Source: Punctularia strigosozonata HHB-11173 SS5
Taxonomy: Eukaryota; Basidiomycota; Agaricomycetes; Corticiales; Punctulariaceae
Length of the DNA stretch: 64,000 nucleotides
Assembly (NCBI RefSeq): GCF_000264995.1
Contig: NW_006767436.1
Location: forward strand, 719,414 to 783,413
Reading direction: 5' to 3'
Made by a program: the position numbers and the translations under genes. Position 1 is the stretch's first letter. Each line of letters starts with the position of its first letter. The notes below the pieces were generated by a model. It did not search any database. It had not been told where the DNA came from and worked only from the letters and a program-made list of their open reading frames with translations. This document shows, in pieces, positions 53,871-64,000 of the stretch.

Positions 53871-56666
53871 ATGTTCGGCGTACTCTCGGTCCTCGTTGGC
53901 TCTCTCGCCGCCTTGTCCACCGTGAAAGGGGACGTTACCTGGACTGCAACTCCGTTCAACCCTGCATCGGTCCCCCTTGCGGTCAGGTCTCCGTACCTCT
54001 CAGCATGGCTCCCTCAGGGATCAGGAACAGCACTGAACGCCGCATGGCCTCAGTTCTGGACAGGATCGGTACGTCCATGCAACATCTTCATTCTGATCAG
54101 TACCAACTCGATATGATAGACTCTTGGTTGGGCAGGATATATCAAAGTGGATAATACTGTGTACAACTTCCTTGGTGCCCCAGATGTGGCGGGTGCCAGC
54201 AAGGCCGTACAGAAGAGCCTTGAGGTAATCTTGCCCTTCCTATTCGTTTGCGGATGCTAACCATGTTGCGAATAGTTCACGTCTACTCAAAGCATCTTCG
54301 TCTTAGACGCCGGACCTGTCGAGCTTACTGCGAACTTCTTCAGCCCTGTTGAGGTTTGTACTCAACTGCCCTCTCTCATGCTTGTCGTGCTCATGATTTG
54401 TGTCCGAAGCCTACCGACTTGGTGAAGCAGTCCCTTCCGTTCTCGTACCTGTCGTTATCAGCTAAGTCCACGGACGGGGGTTCGCACAGCGTCTCCGTGT
54501 ACACCGATATCAGCGCCGAATGGGTTACGGGCGACAACAGCCTGACAGCAAACTGGACTACGACCACCGACAGCATCATCACGCACCAGGTCCAGCTGGA
54601 AAGCCAAACCGTCTTCGGGGAAGTCTCGGATCACATTCAGCGTGAGTAGATGTCATGACACTACGTCAAGCTATTCCTGACCTGCAAGCCCATAATAGAG
54701 GGCTCCGCTTTCTACTCCACCGATAGCGTGAGTCGCTCCCTGTATACATTAGTTGGTACCCATGCTCATGATGATATCATTAGACCTCAGGAACGACCTT
54801 CCAAACCGGCCAGGATGTTGTGGTCCGCGCCCAGTTCATCAACGACGGCGTTCTCGCGAACACGCAGGACACCAACTTCCGCGCAGTGTCGGACGACTGG
54901 CCCGTCTTCGCGTTCGCCAAGAACCTCGGCACGGTATCATCTACTTCCACTGCCCCGGTTGTGTTCTCCGTCGGACACGTCCGTGACCCGGCCATCGAGT
55001 ATATCGTCGCTGGGGGTGCGTTGCAGAACCGCAGTCTCTTCTTCTGGAGCCATTTTTCTACTGTCGCGTCTGCTGTACGTGTTCCGTATGCGCTTTCATC
55101 AGGCTGTCATGACGCTGATTAGAATTTCTTATTAGATATCGTCTTTCCTCGGAGACTACTCTGCTGCCTTGTCTCGAGCTCAAACCCTCGACGCGAAGAT
55201 TCAAAGCGACGGTTCCGCGATTTCTGCCGATTATGCTTCCATCGTAGCCCTCTCCACGCGACAGGCTCTCGGCGCTACTGAGATAACTCTCTCGAAGAAC
55301 ACCGATGGCAGCTTCAACACGAACGACGTTCTCATGTTCATGAAGGAGATCTCCAGTGATGGCAACGTGAACACCGTAGATGTCATCATGCCGGCATGGC
55401 CGATCTTCCTATATCTCAACCCCGCCCTCGGCAAGTACTTGCTATTGCCGCTTTTCGAATACCAAGCTACTGGCCAATATCCGAACAAGTGGAGCGTCCA
55501 CGATATGGGGGCCTCCTACCCGAAGGCGCTTGGACACAATGATGGTAAGCTAAGTCTCACTCTGTACATGACCCAGAATACTAATCACTGGTATAGGCAA
55601 TGATGAGCCCATGCCCGTGGAAGAGAGTGGCAACATGCTCATCATGACTCTATCGTACACCCAGAAAGCCAACGACAACTCCCTCATCTCGACCTACGTT
55701 AGTACATTGCGCACTCCTTGCCGCAGCCGATTTTAACTGGCGTGTAGGAGAGTCTCTTGGACCAGTGGACTCAATTCTTGATCACCGACTCTCTGATTCC
55801 GGCCAACCAGATCAGCACGGACGACTTCGCCGGATCGCTGGCGAACCAGACCAACCTTGCTATCAAGGGTATCATCGGCATCAAGGCCATGTCTGTTGTC
55901 GCTGATCGGCTCGGAGATAGCGCCAAGAGCTCGAACTACAGCGTCCGTACTTCAGTCGTTGTCGATATCGACCTTCGATAGTTGACAGCGGTTCGCCCAG
56001 TCTATCGCTTCGTCATACGTGACCCAATTCCAAACCCTTGCTACCTCGAAGACCGGCCCTCATTTGACGCTGTCTGTCAGTATACTGACTACAATCCACT
56101 CAGGTCACAGTGCTAATAACACCTCTTCAGTACAACGACGACGCCTCCTGGGGATTGAGCTACAACCTCTACGCCGACAAACTTTTGGAAACCAACCTTT
56201 TCCCCGCCTCAATCTACTCGGAACGTCAGTGTCTCTTGCAGTTTCCATCCATGCCGGCTCACCACCGTTACTTCGTATAGAAACCGCTTGGTACCCTACC
56301 GTTGCCCAAAGCTTCGGAGTCCCGCTTGACACCAGACATACTTACACCAAGTCTGGTGAGTCTGCTCCCAGTACCGCGTGGGCAGGATCATGACGCTTAC
56401 CTGTCCCATCAGATTGGCAGATTTGGACAGCTGCTATCGCGACGGAGACGTCGACCCGCGATCTCTTCATCTCCTCGGTGAGGAAGTACGCGGCCGACGG
56501 CGAGAGTTCGCAGCCTTTGGGTGACTGGTATGAGACGACGAACGGCGCGGTGGAAGGGTTCAGAGCCCGCCCGGTCGTCGGAGGCCATTTCGCTCTGGTG
56601 AGTCATTATTTTGCGCTCGGGTTCAAGAGAACGGATGGCTTACCTTGCGTATAGCTCGCACTGTAA
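53871..56666 (+). CDS. Secreted glutaminase (GtaA family), 692 aa
   Basis: Fourteen exons: 53871-54068, 54120-54224, 54276-54353, 54410-54641, 54699-54727, 54784-55074, 55136-55544, 55597-55697, 55748-55942, 56001-56075, 56131-56224, 56281-56355, 56413-56597, 56655-56666 (2079 nt). The signal peptide is MFGVLSVLVGSLAALSTVKG. Family landmarks: VRSPYLSAWLPQGSG, WPQFWTGS-TLGWAGYIKVD, SVYTDISAEWVTGDNSL, KWSVHDMGASYPKALGHNDG, ISTDDFAGSLANQTNLAIKG, and HFALLAL at the end. GtaA-type enzymes convert glutamine to glutamate and ammonia, usually outside the cell. The length equals the family norm. The last exon adds only LAL and the stop. Confidence 0.95.
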
Positions 56667-57578
56667 ACGATGTACCACGAATTCCCTGCTGTATTTTATT
56701 GGGCCACCGTTGGGTAGATTTTCGAATGCGTGAATCCTCGATAATCATGCAAAGGTTTCGAAGAGCTGAGTCGCAAGTGCGTACCGTCCTTTCGGAAGGT
56801 TGCCTCCGGACGGCGTGCAAGGTTTGGTCATGATCCATGATCCATGGCCAACTCGTTTGACGACTTTCATGCCTTTGTTCCGATGTACGTTGTGTACATA
56901 TGACGAGGATCGACATCGGGAGGCAACGAGAAGGGCGAAATACGCTTCGGGAACGCTGAACATCCGAGCTTCCCGGCGTGTGTGTTTTAGTGAGTACTCT
57001 CTTGCTATTAGGTGAGCCAGAGAATCACTCCATCACTTGATTTTCCCGAGTGGGAGGCGGGAGTAATCAATGTCAGAGTCACACAAGGGGCCAAGCACCA
57101 CAATCAGGAACCTCCTGCGCAGCTCTTGACTGATTCAGCATTTCGACGAGTACTACCATCACTACACAGACGATAGATGCGGTCAGTCATACTAAGTCCT
57201 AAGTACAAGTACTGGGTGAATTTCATTTAACCCCAGCATGGTCATTAGCCACGTGGTTGACGTGTACATCTCGGCTGCCTGCGCCTGTTTCCTCTTGCCC
57301 GTTACTCCCGCTATATACTGCTTTGACTTCTCCAGTATCTCCAGAAGCTTTTGTGAGCACTAACACGAGGAATTTAATATGGTGGTCGTCGAGCATATAT
57401 ACCGAGAATACATCTTGGGCCCCCTTCTCACCGCGGTTCTCACCCTGAACTGCTCGGACTGGCTTCATGTTTCCCATATGCGGCTTCTTTCATCAATGCG
57501 GGGCATGTCATCGGACCGAGCATTGTCACATATATAATAAGGTCGGCGCGCTGTAGCGATTTCACACACAGATTCACC
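56667..57578. other. Intergenic region before the P450 gene
   Basis: These 912 bp hold no recognised gene. An AT-rich ATATATAATAAG at 57530-57541, about 40 bp before the ATG, is the likely TATA element of the P450. Confidence 0.5.
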
Positions 57579-60021
57579 ATGGAGGCCGACAATCAACTCT
57601 TGATCATCGCCGGCTCAGCTGCCGTAGCTTTCATCGCATACAAGGCGATATTCCTGCGGTCATCACGCGTGAGTGATTGATCTAGCTTACTGAAATGCCT
57701 AGATGTTAATGGTACGACATAGTTGGCTTCGATACCGACCCTAGGCTACTCCAATGCCGTGCTGTCGTACATCGATGCACTCCGTTTCGTCACACAAGGC
57801 AGGGAGTTGCTCGCGGAAGGATATAGCAAAGTATGTCTGGGATCATCGCAGTGAAACCGCAAATAACCCATGAACCTCCATTCGTAGTACAAGGGCGGTT
57901 TCTTCAAAGTGGCGAATCTCGACAAGTTTAGCCATAGAATTATCGTCAAAATCCAATCATACTGACAGCATCACCTAGATGGATGGTCCTCGCTAGCGGT
58001 CCCTCAATGGTGGAAGAGATTAGGCGTATACCGGAAGATCAAATGTCCTTTCATCAATTCGCTAGCGAGGTAAAGTGACCCTTCGCGAAAGTAGCACTTG
58101 CTGAGCGTCTGTGGATACAGTCTATTCAGGGAAAGTACACCTTAGGTCCAGATGTCATGGCTGATCCATACCATATCGGGATCGTGAGTCGGATTAAACG
58201 CAGGAACGTGACACATACTCAAGTATTTATGGAAGGTCCACTCAAGGCTTACAAAAAGCCTGGCGTCCGTATTCGAGGACGTTCGGGATGAGGTAGACCT
58301 TGCGTTCAGCGAGCTAATACCGGACAATCAGTCCGGTGAGCATGAACCGCAATGTATTTCCCCCCTTTATCTGACCCGTCAGGTATAGACTGGATCGCGT
58401 TGCCCGCAGTGGAACTGATCAGAGCTGTCGTTACGCGCGCCAGTAACCGTGTGTTCGTTGGTCTGCCGCTTTGTGAGTACGTCGTTGACTGCGTGACTGG
58501 CGCAGTCTAAAGGCACGTTCTAGGCCGGGATCCGGATTATATAGCTCTCAACATCGAATATACTGTTCAGGTGGTTGACGCAAGGAATAAGATTAACTTG
58601 CTGCCCGACTTCATGAAACCGTACGGCGATCCGTTTCTTCAGGAACTGGAGTATTGAATCGGGTCGTTAGTGTTGCCGGGCATATCCTCAGTAACCTGCC
58701 TGCGGCGACGAAGAGAGGCGTACGTCATTTAAAACCAATCATAGACGAGCGTTGGAAAAAGTACGAAGAGTACGGCCTCGACTATCCCGATAAGCCGGTC
58801 AGGAATCTGCGGGTCCTACTCTCGTTTATTTTGTTGGCTGACTCGACGTTTTGTACGTGATAGGATGATAAGCTGAGCTGGTTGATGGATGCTGCGGCTA
58901 ATGTGCCGGAGCGCTGCGGAGCAGACGCATTGGTTCGTCGGGTCCTCACCATCAATTTTGCTGGTAAGCATAATGCTGCTTCGATCCATGCGCTCTTTCA
59001 ACTGACCTTCGCCAACAGCCATACACACCAGTTCTTCGGTCGGTGTCATCTTTCATTCTTTGCTCAGCGATTGCTTACCAAGAGGCATCTGCCTGAAGAC
59101 TATGACCCACGCGCTTTTCCATCTCGCCGCCAACCCGGAACTCTGGATGGAGCCATTGAGGGAAGAAGTCGATAGAGTGATCAAAGAAGACGGCTGGACG
59201 AAGGTAGGATGCACGCGTAACTATGAACCACCCTTAAGATCAAGTTCTGGCAGGTTGCTATGACAAAGATGCACCGCGTTGATAGTTTCCTGAAAGGTGA
59301 GATTCGACGCAGTTCTACGACGTGCCAACGTAATAAATATGAATTTCAGAATCGACACGCTTGGACACCTTCAATGGATGTGCGTCATCATGACAAAGTT
59401 GAGACAGCTAGCTGACTGCTTATTCCAGTCGCCATGATGCGAAAGGCTCTCAAAGATCATACCTTCTCCGACGGTAAGTCAGATTGTGGCCGAAAATGTC
59501 GGGCCCTGACACTGCTATATGTGACGTCCCAGGCACATTCATACCGAAGGGCACCTACCTGGCCTGTCCCACTTCGCCCACACATGTGGATGATAACAAC
59601 TACGACAATCCATTCACATTCAGTCCTTGGCGCTTCTCGGACCTTAGGGATGGCGATGGGCAAGGCGCGAAGCACCAGTTCGTGAATACCAATCCGGACG
59701 TGAGCTCGTCCCACATGATGATCGACGATCGTGCTGACGGAATCTCTTCAAAGTATATCCCCTTCGGTCACGGAAAATACGCGTGGTGTGTTGACACGAC
59801 TCATCTGAACACTGGATCTCGACCTAAGTATTATTCTGTTCTCCAGCCCGGGTCGGTTCTTTGCTGCTAATGAGCTGAAGCTGATGATTGCCCACTTGGT
59901 TCTGAACTATGATGTCCAACTGGAGCATGGATCGCACGTTAGACCCCCTAACGTGATCTTCGGAGCCTCTTGCATGCCCAACCCCCGCGCGAAGGTGTGC
60001 TTCCGCAAGAGACAGTTATGA
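57579..60021 (+). CDS. Cytochrome P450 monooxygenase, 524 aa
   Basis: Seventeen exons: 57579-57668, 57723-57830, 57888-57925, 57979-58069, 58121-58183, 58236-58335, 58383-58472, 58524-58620, 58671-58797, 58864-58963, 59019-59038, 59099-59203, 59254-59296, 59350-59379, 59429-59473, 59533-59785, 59847-60021 (1575 nt). It has an N-terminal membrane anchor (LLIIAGSAAVAFIAYKAIFL), the I-helix FAAIHTSSSTMTHALFHL, ExxR in FLKESTRLD, FSPWRF, and the haem loop FGHGKYACPGRFF. The haem-ligand Cys codon is split TG/C by intron 16. It resembles fungal P450s of the CYP512/CYP5150 type that oxidise terpenoids or other lipophilic compounds; the family number and substrate are not certain. It acts at the ER membrane. 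Confidence 0.92.
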
Positions 60022-60164
60022 CTGAGGCACTACTACATCCACGGGTCTCAATCGGAGATTGATGATGAATATCATGTATGATACTTATGGACAATGAGGC
60101 GACAATACGGCATTGACGTTACGGTGTGGTTAGGAGAATGAAGACCGGCAATGACAACGATTTC

Positions 60165-62499
60165 CTATGATTCACCGGGATTCTTGTACCGTCTCAAGGC
60201 CCTCTCCCTAGCTTCGTCATGCCTGATGAGGGGCCTTGGGTAGCCAAGTCGGTCAGCGACCTCAGGTGCAGGATTATGAATGCCTGGGTGCTTATGTTAA
60301 CACTGATTGATACTAAGCCCACGGTGAGCAAGAACATACCTGCCCCTTTAAGGGTTTGGAGCTCGGGTACGAAGTACCGAATATAGTGGCCGTCTGGGTC
60401 CGCCTATGAATCGTATCAGTTCAGCCGAAGGCTGATTATTATTATTTATCCGACCTTTTCGCTTTGTGAATACGGGTTGAAGATACGAAAATACGGAACG
60501 GCGTCGGTTCCTGTACTCGCGCTCCATTGCCATCCTGGTATATATCTTGAATTCTAGTTTCACATAGATAGCGACTCTCCCCAAACTGACCTCCGTTGTT
60601 ACTGGCAAGATCTCCGTCGATAAAGTTCTCCATGAAATACTGTAAATATATGAGATGAAACCTAGACGCGGTCCGACCTGAACTAAAAACCTTTTCGCCC
60701 AGTCTCCAATCAATCATAAGATCTTTTGTCAGGTACATGGCAGCAATCATCCTCATCCGGTTATGCATCCAGCCTAGCGATCAAGGTGAGCTACTCGACA
60801 GAATATGAGATGCAGACCATACCCATGGTACGACATTGCCTCATTGCTGCATCCACGATAGGTACGCCTGTTCTCCCCTCCTTCCAAGCTTGCAAGTGTT
60901 CCTCGTTCGTCTCCCATCGGACATCAGCATATTTCTCGTTGAATGGTCTGCCCATGGAAACTCGCGGAAATGCAGCGAGAACATGAGTATAAAAGTCACG
61001 CCATGCTGCATTATCGGTCAGTATTTCGGTGCACGCAAACTGCTATGTGTTCACCTATCTCTTGCACCCAGACACCGATGCTTTTGTCACGGCTGGCCTC
61101 TACCTTCTTTATCCCGAGCAACTTCATCGTTTCTCTTATACACTCTCGAGCGGAGATCACGCCGGTGGCTAAGTAGGGACTGGGAAGCGGACGAATCGTA
61201 AGCGTGCAGAGGAGACCGAAGAGCAACACGCGTACCTGAGTCGGCTCGTACTGTCACGATCACCTTTGTCTCGCTGGTCTTTATATAGTGATGCTCGCGA
61301 AAGTTTCACGTCCACCTCTTCCCCCGCACTGAGTGGGTCTACCACGCCGAGTTGGGCCCTCCTGGTTCTCGTGTACAGGAACCTATGGAGTATCTTTCTT
61401 GCATGGGCTGTGCCGGCAGGCCAAACCTCGTCCATCTTCTGTGATTCTTCCTTAGATAGGCAGAATCCTGGAACAGAGTCTGGTACCGTCGCCGAGAACA
61501 GTTTCGCATACACCGGATGGTCGTGGATTTCGGGGGAGTTCATGGCAGGAGATGGCACTTCGCTGATGCGAGACAGGTCGGAGTTGAGGAGAGCGATCCA
61601 AGATCGCTGAAAAGGGGAATAAACCTAACAGGGTGCAAAGATCAGGTCCGGTTCCATACACCACTAAGTTAAAAAGCTCACGGTATATGTCTTTCCTCCC
61701 TTCGTAGCAAGGATGCCCGGTTCGATAACTAGCTTGTCGTGTACCCAGAGGCATCGAATCTTCTTGTCTGCCGCCAGGTCGGAAATGCGAACATCCCTTC
61801 TCAGTTCATCGACTTCGTGTTCTATGTTGGCATATAAACGCGTCGCACGCCACGACATGAGCAACAATATGACGAAGTCTGAGAGAGTTCGCCGAGGGAC
61901 GTGGGTGACAATGTAGAGCGGGATATGTAGCTCCGCCAGGCGTTCCTTGATGATCCATAGGTTGCGTAAAACGAAATCAATGCGGCGTGGGCTGCGGTCG
62001 TGAGCTTGATAATCCTGTGGGCTGATGATAAAAAGAGTTATCAAAGGAACGCCTTCGTGAACCGCTTGTTTGGATGCTTGGGAAAGCGCTCTGTTGTCAT
62101 CGACTGAGGAGCACGATGAGACCGCGTCACTTATCTAAAAGAAGCAAACACACCTCTCATATCTTGCATCCTCATCCAGTAAACTACGGCATCGCCGTTA
62201 GCAGGATCCTTGAAGGCTGTCTTCATGCGTTGCATGAGCTGCGCAAACGGTGGGTCGGCGTCGACCTTCCCAGCTGCCTCCGGAGACGCTATCTTGCGAT
62301 GAACGACGCGCGTGTCCGACTCTCCTTCGCCACTACCAGCATCCGACGATGCGTGTTTCACGTTGGCTTCGGCGGCAGCACCTCCGGGTGCTGTACTATT
62401 GTCGACGCGAGCCCGCTTGTGAGGAGACCCGGCGAAGAAGGGGTGGATGGCTTTGAGGGAGCTTGACCTGGATCGTTTGACCATGGCGGCGAAAGACAT
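60165..62499 (-). CDS. PHR1: CPD photolyase Phr1 (class I deoxyribodipyrimidine photo-lyase), 619 aa
   Basis: Ten exons: 62499-62154, 62103-61682, 61624-61236, 61179-61055, 61005-60823, 60773-60691, 60639-60591, 60534-60455, 60403-60340, 60283-60165 (1860 nt). The enzyme uses blue light and FADH- to split cyclobutane pyrimidine dimers. Antenna domain: [20 protein letters not shown] and [17 protein letters not shown] domain: [70 protein letters not shown], and the C-terminal [20 protein letters not shown]. It ends [15 protein letters not shown]. The N-terminal ~80 residues contain basic patches ([16 protein letters not shown]) suiting nuclear or mitochondrial import. An alternative start is the ATG at 62484. 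Confidence 0.96.
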
Positions 62500-62739
62500 G
62501 AACTGGGGAGCCACCAACGCCCCGCCATCTCCAGTTCAAGCCCACGTCGTAAGCCGCCCGAGAGCCGCTGATCGCTGCCACCTACAGGGAGAAGATCGGA
62601 GTGACGCACCTCAAACATGCACAGGGGTAAACACAGCCACCGACATCGAACTGACATCAAAACGGCGATGAAGGACGAGAACCATTCCATTGCGAGGCCA
62701 GAGCGATAAACACAGAAAAAGCCGAGAAGACACCAATCT

Positions 62740-63662
62740 TTAATCATCCAGATCCAAGTCGGAGTCATCATCTTTTGCACTGGAACGTAACTTGTGTGAT
62801 CGCTTGTCCGCCACAGTGAAGGACCCTCCCCGGGCGGTGTACGTGGGGTTGGATGAGGACGCCTCGCTTGCTTTCTGAAGAACGCCTTGATCCGCTGATG
62901 AGGTGGGGTCGTGAGGTTTCTGAGGCAGCAACATACCGCTTTGAGATAGCCTCAGTTCCAGTACCGCTGTCTTGAAGGAGTCTTCATTTCCGAGCTCCTC
63001 AAATCCAATCAATCTGGAAGGATTGTTTTAGCCAGGACTGGCAAATCTGATCATGCAAACCTACTTGTCTCTGGTAACGCCGTCCACGAAAGTAATCACA
63101 CATGGAAGAACCTTAATTTGCAACTTCTCGACCAGCCAGGGCACATTCTCAACGAACACACGCAGGAATCTCGTCCCGAAGTACTTCGGGGCTAATGCCT
63201 GAGCGTGATATCAACTTCAGCACGGAAGGGGCTTATAATAAACTAACCGCGAGGTGTTGATCCATGATTTGACACCGCTTGAAATTATGATGATAGAAGT
63301 GTATCACACATTGAGCCTCATTTCTGTACAAAGCTCGCATCGGTAAAAGTGGAGCAGACAGGTAGCATTACTCACGCACTCGTCCGTATAACTTCCTTCT
63401 CGTTCATGATCTCGTCGTAACGTCCGTGCCCACCTTCTTTCATAGCTTTGACTTGCTCCATCCTATACAGAAGATGTATAATATCTGCATCAATGAGCGT
63501 ACATATACGGGAAATTCTGCACGGAAGCACTCACTCTCTCCGGAGCGCTTGGATTCCTTCCTCTCGAAATGCAGCATCGGTATCATCTCTCTCAATTTCC
63601 GCTTCAAGCTGTGCGAAGATGTCGTCCTCTTCCGCATCGGAGTCACTGTGATGACCGGACAT
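62740..63662 (-). CDS. PLP1: Phosducin-like protein Plp1 (TXNDC9-like), 232 aa
   Basis: Exons 63662-63535, 63462-63376, 63323-63248, 63198-63065, 63013-62740 (699 nt). The family's N-terminal helix (EDDIFAQLEAEIERDD) precedes a thioredoxin fold lacking the CxxC pair: CVIHFYHHNFKRCQIMDQHL, APKYFGTRFLRVFVENVPWL, VLPCVITFVDGVTRDKLIGF. The C-terminal ~70 residues are disordered and end in an acidic DDDSDLDLDD. Family knowledge: Plp1 is a cofactor of the CCT chaperonin in tubulin and actin folding. The size equals yeast Plp1. Its start is 135 bp from the URA3 start, divergent. Confidence 0.95.
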
Positions 63663-63797
63663 CCTGAATCCTGGCTGTCTAGCGAGCGGGTGAGGTCAAG
63701 GAGAAACGCGCATCCACGCGCCCTCCATGAAACGCGCTACACGGTGTCCCACGCTTTCTTTGCAGCCTCCAAGTCCTAGATTGTTTTCAGCATCGTT
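63663..63797. promoter_or_regulatory. Bidirectional promoter region of PLP1 and URA3
   Basis: These 135 bp lie between two divergent start codons; no TATA box is obvious. Confidence 0.65.
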
Positions 63798-64000
63798 ATG
63801 CCCGCCATGTCTGCGCAAACATACGCTCAGCGGGCACAGAAACATGCCAACCCTGCTGCACGCCAATTACTGGAGACGATAGAGCGAAAGCAGACGAACC
63901 TCTGCGTCAGCGTAGATGTCATCAAAAAGGCGGATTTCCTGGCTATCATCGACGCCGTCGGGCCATTCGTCTGTCTGATCAAGGCAACCGGTGTTCTTTG
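63798..64000 (+). CDS. URA3: Orotidine-5'-phosphate decarboxylase, N-terminal part (continues beyond the window)
   Basis: From ATG 63798 (MPAMSAQTYAQRAQKHANPA; a second ATG at 63807 gives the usual MSAQTY start) the frame runs to the window end: LLETIERKQTNLCVSVDVIK, then AIIDAVGPFVCLIK. This is the start of the OMP decarboxylase barrel, the last enzyme of UMP synthesis; homologues continue LIKTHID. Here AAG is followed by GCAACC, so the usual Thr-His does not follow in frame and an intron probably starts at 63984 or shortly after. The catalytic Lys/Asp motif lies outside the window. Confidence 0.93.
   Translation, partial: MPAMSAQTYAQRAQKHANPAARQLLETIERKQTNLCVSVDVIKKADFLAIIDAVGPFVCLIKATGVL

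Noticed and set aside
60421-60435. Perfect 6-bp-stem hairpin TCAGCCGAAGGCTGA in a photolyase intron
   Set aside because: It is too short to stand out from chance in 64 kb and has no associated feature; it may simply be part of ordinary intron sequence.
1-64000. LTR elements, retrovirus-like or Polinton-like elements, LINEs, CRISPR arrays, rRNA
   Set aside because: No reverse transcriptase, integrase, capsid, helicase or transposase motif, no long terminal repeats and no regular repeat-spacer array was found on either strand.

Overview
This window looks like nuclear DNA of an intron-dense basidiomycete, probably a mushroom-forming Agaricomycete. The signs are many very short introns (mostly 47-75 bp, with GTRNGT-like donors, CTRAY-like branch sites and YAG acceptors), GC-rich coding exons, tightly packed genes on both strands, and gene families typical of these fungi (a secreted glutaminase, a P450 with 17 exons, a SUT-type sugar carrier). 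I rebuilt exon structures by hand, requiring each junction to keep the frame and the family's conserved residues; about 140 introns were placed. Exon borders are readings of raw sequence and could be off by a few bases where noted. I saw no CRISPR array, rRNA, confident tRNA, retrovirus-like element or Polinton.

Layout. 1-8.9 kb: end of RAT1; a low-complexity 868-aa protein; SEC22; MPO1; a short-chain dehydrogenase. 9-20 kb: a disordered nuclear-looking protein; a four-finger zinc protein; a WTAP/Mum2-like protein; a 3-hydroxyisobutyrate dehydrogenase-like enzyme; a gene-poor 1.9 kb; a small SR/proline-rich protein. 20.7-35.5 kb: a GH18 chitinase; a gene-poor 2.1 kb; a STEEP1-like gene divergent from an ankyrin-repeat gene; a SUT-type carrier convergent with DPH6; a CCAAT-rich promoter and a hypothetical gene. 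35.5-38.3 kb: GC-rich, no recognised gene. 38.3-47.4 kb: BSD2; then both subunits of cytosolic phenylalanyl-tRNA synthetase (FRS1 and FRS2) head to head across 110 bp; then a Prm10/ThrE-type membrane protein. 47.4-60 kb: a secreted amidase and a secreted glutaminase on the same strand, with two small related ORFs flanking the amidase, then the P450. 60-64 kb: CPD photolyase PHR1, the phosducin-like gene PLP1, and the start of URA3, divergent from PLP1.

How the genes fit together. Most are housekeeping genes: RNA decay and processing, ER-Golgi traffic, lipid alpha-oxidation, translation (PheRS, diphthamide), DNA repair and pyrimidine synthesis. The clearest functional arrangement is the FRS1/FRS2 pair, which encodes the two halves of one heterotetramer from one short intergenic region. 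The amidase-glutaminase pair suggests secreted amide-nitrogen scavenging. The least explained items are the two TATA-driven small paralogues around the amidase, a 117-bp inverted-repeat element near 4.7 kb, a 7-nt exon in the amidase, and three GC-AG introns within about 11 kb.
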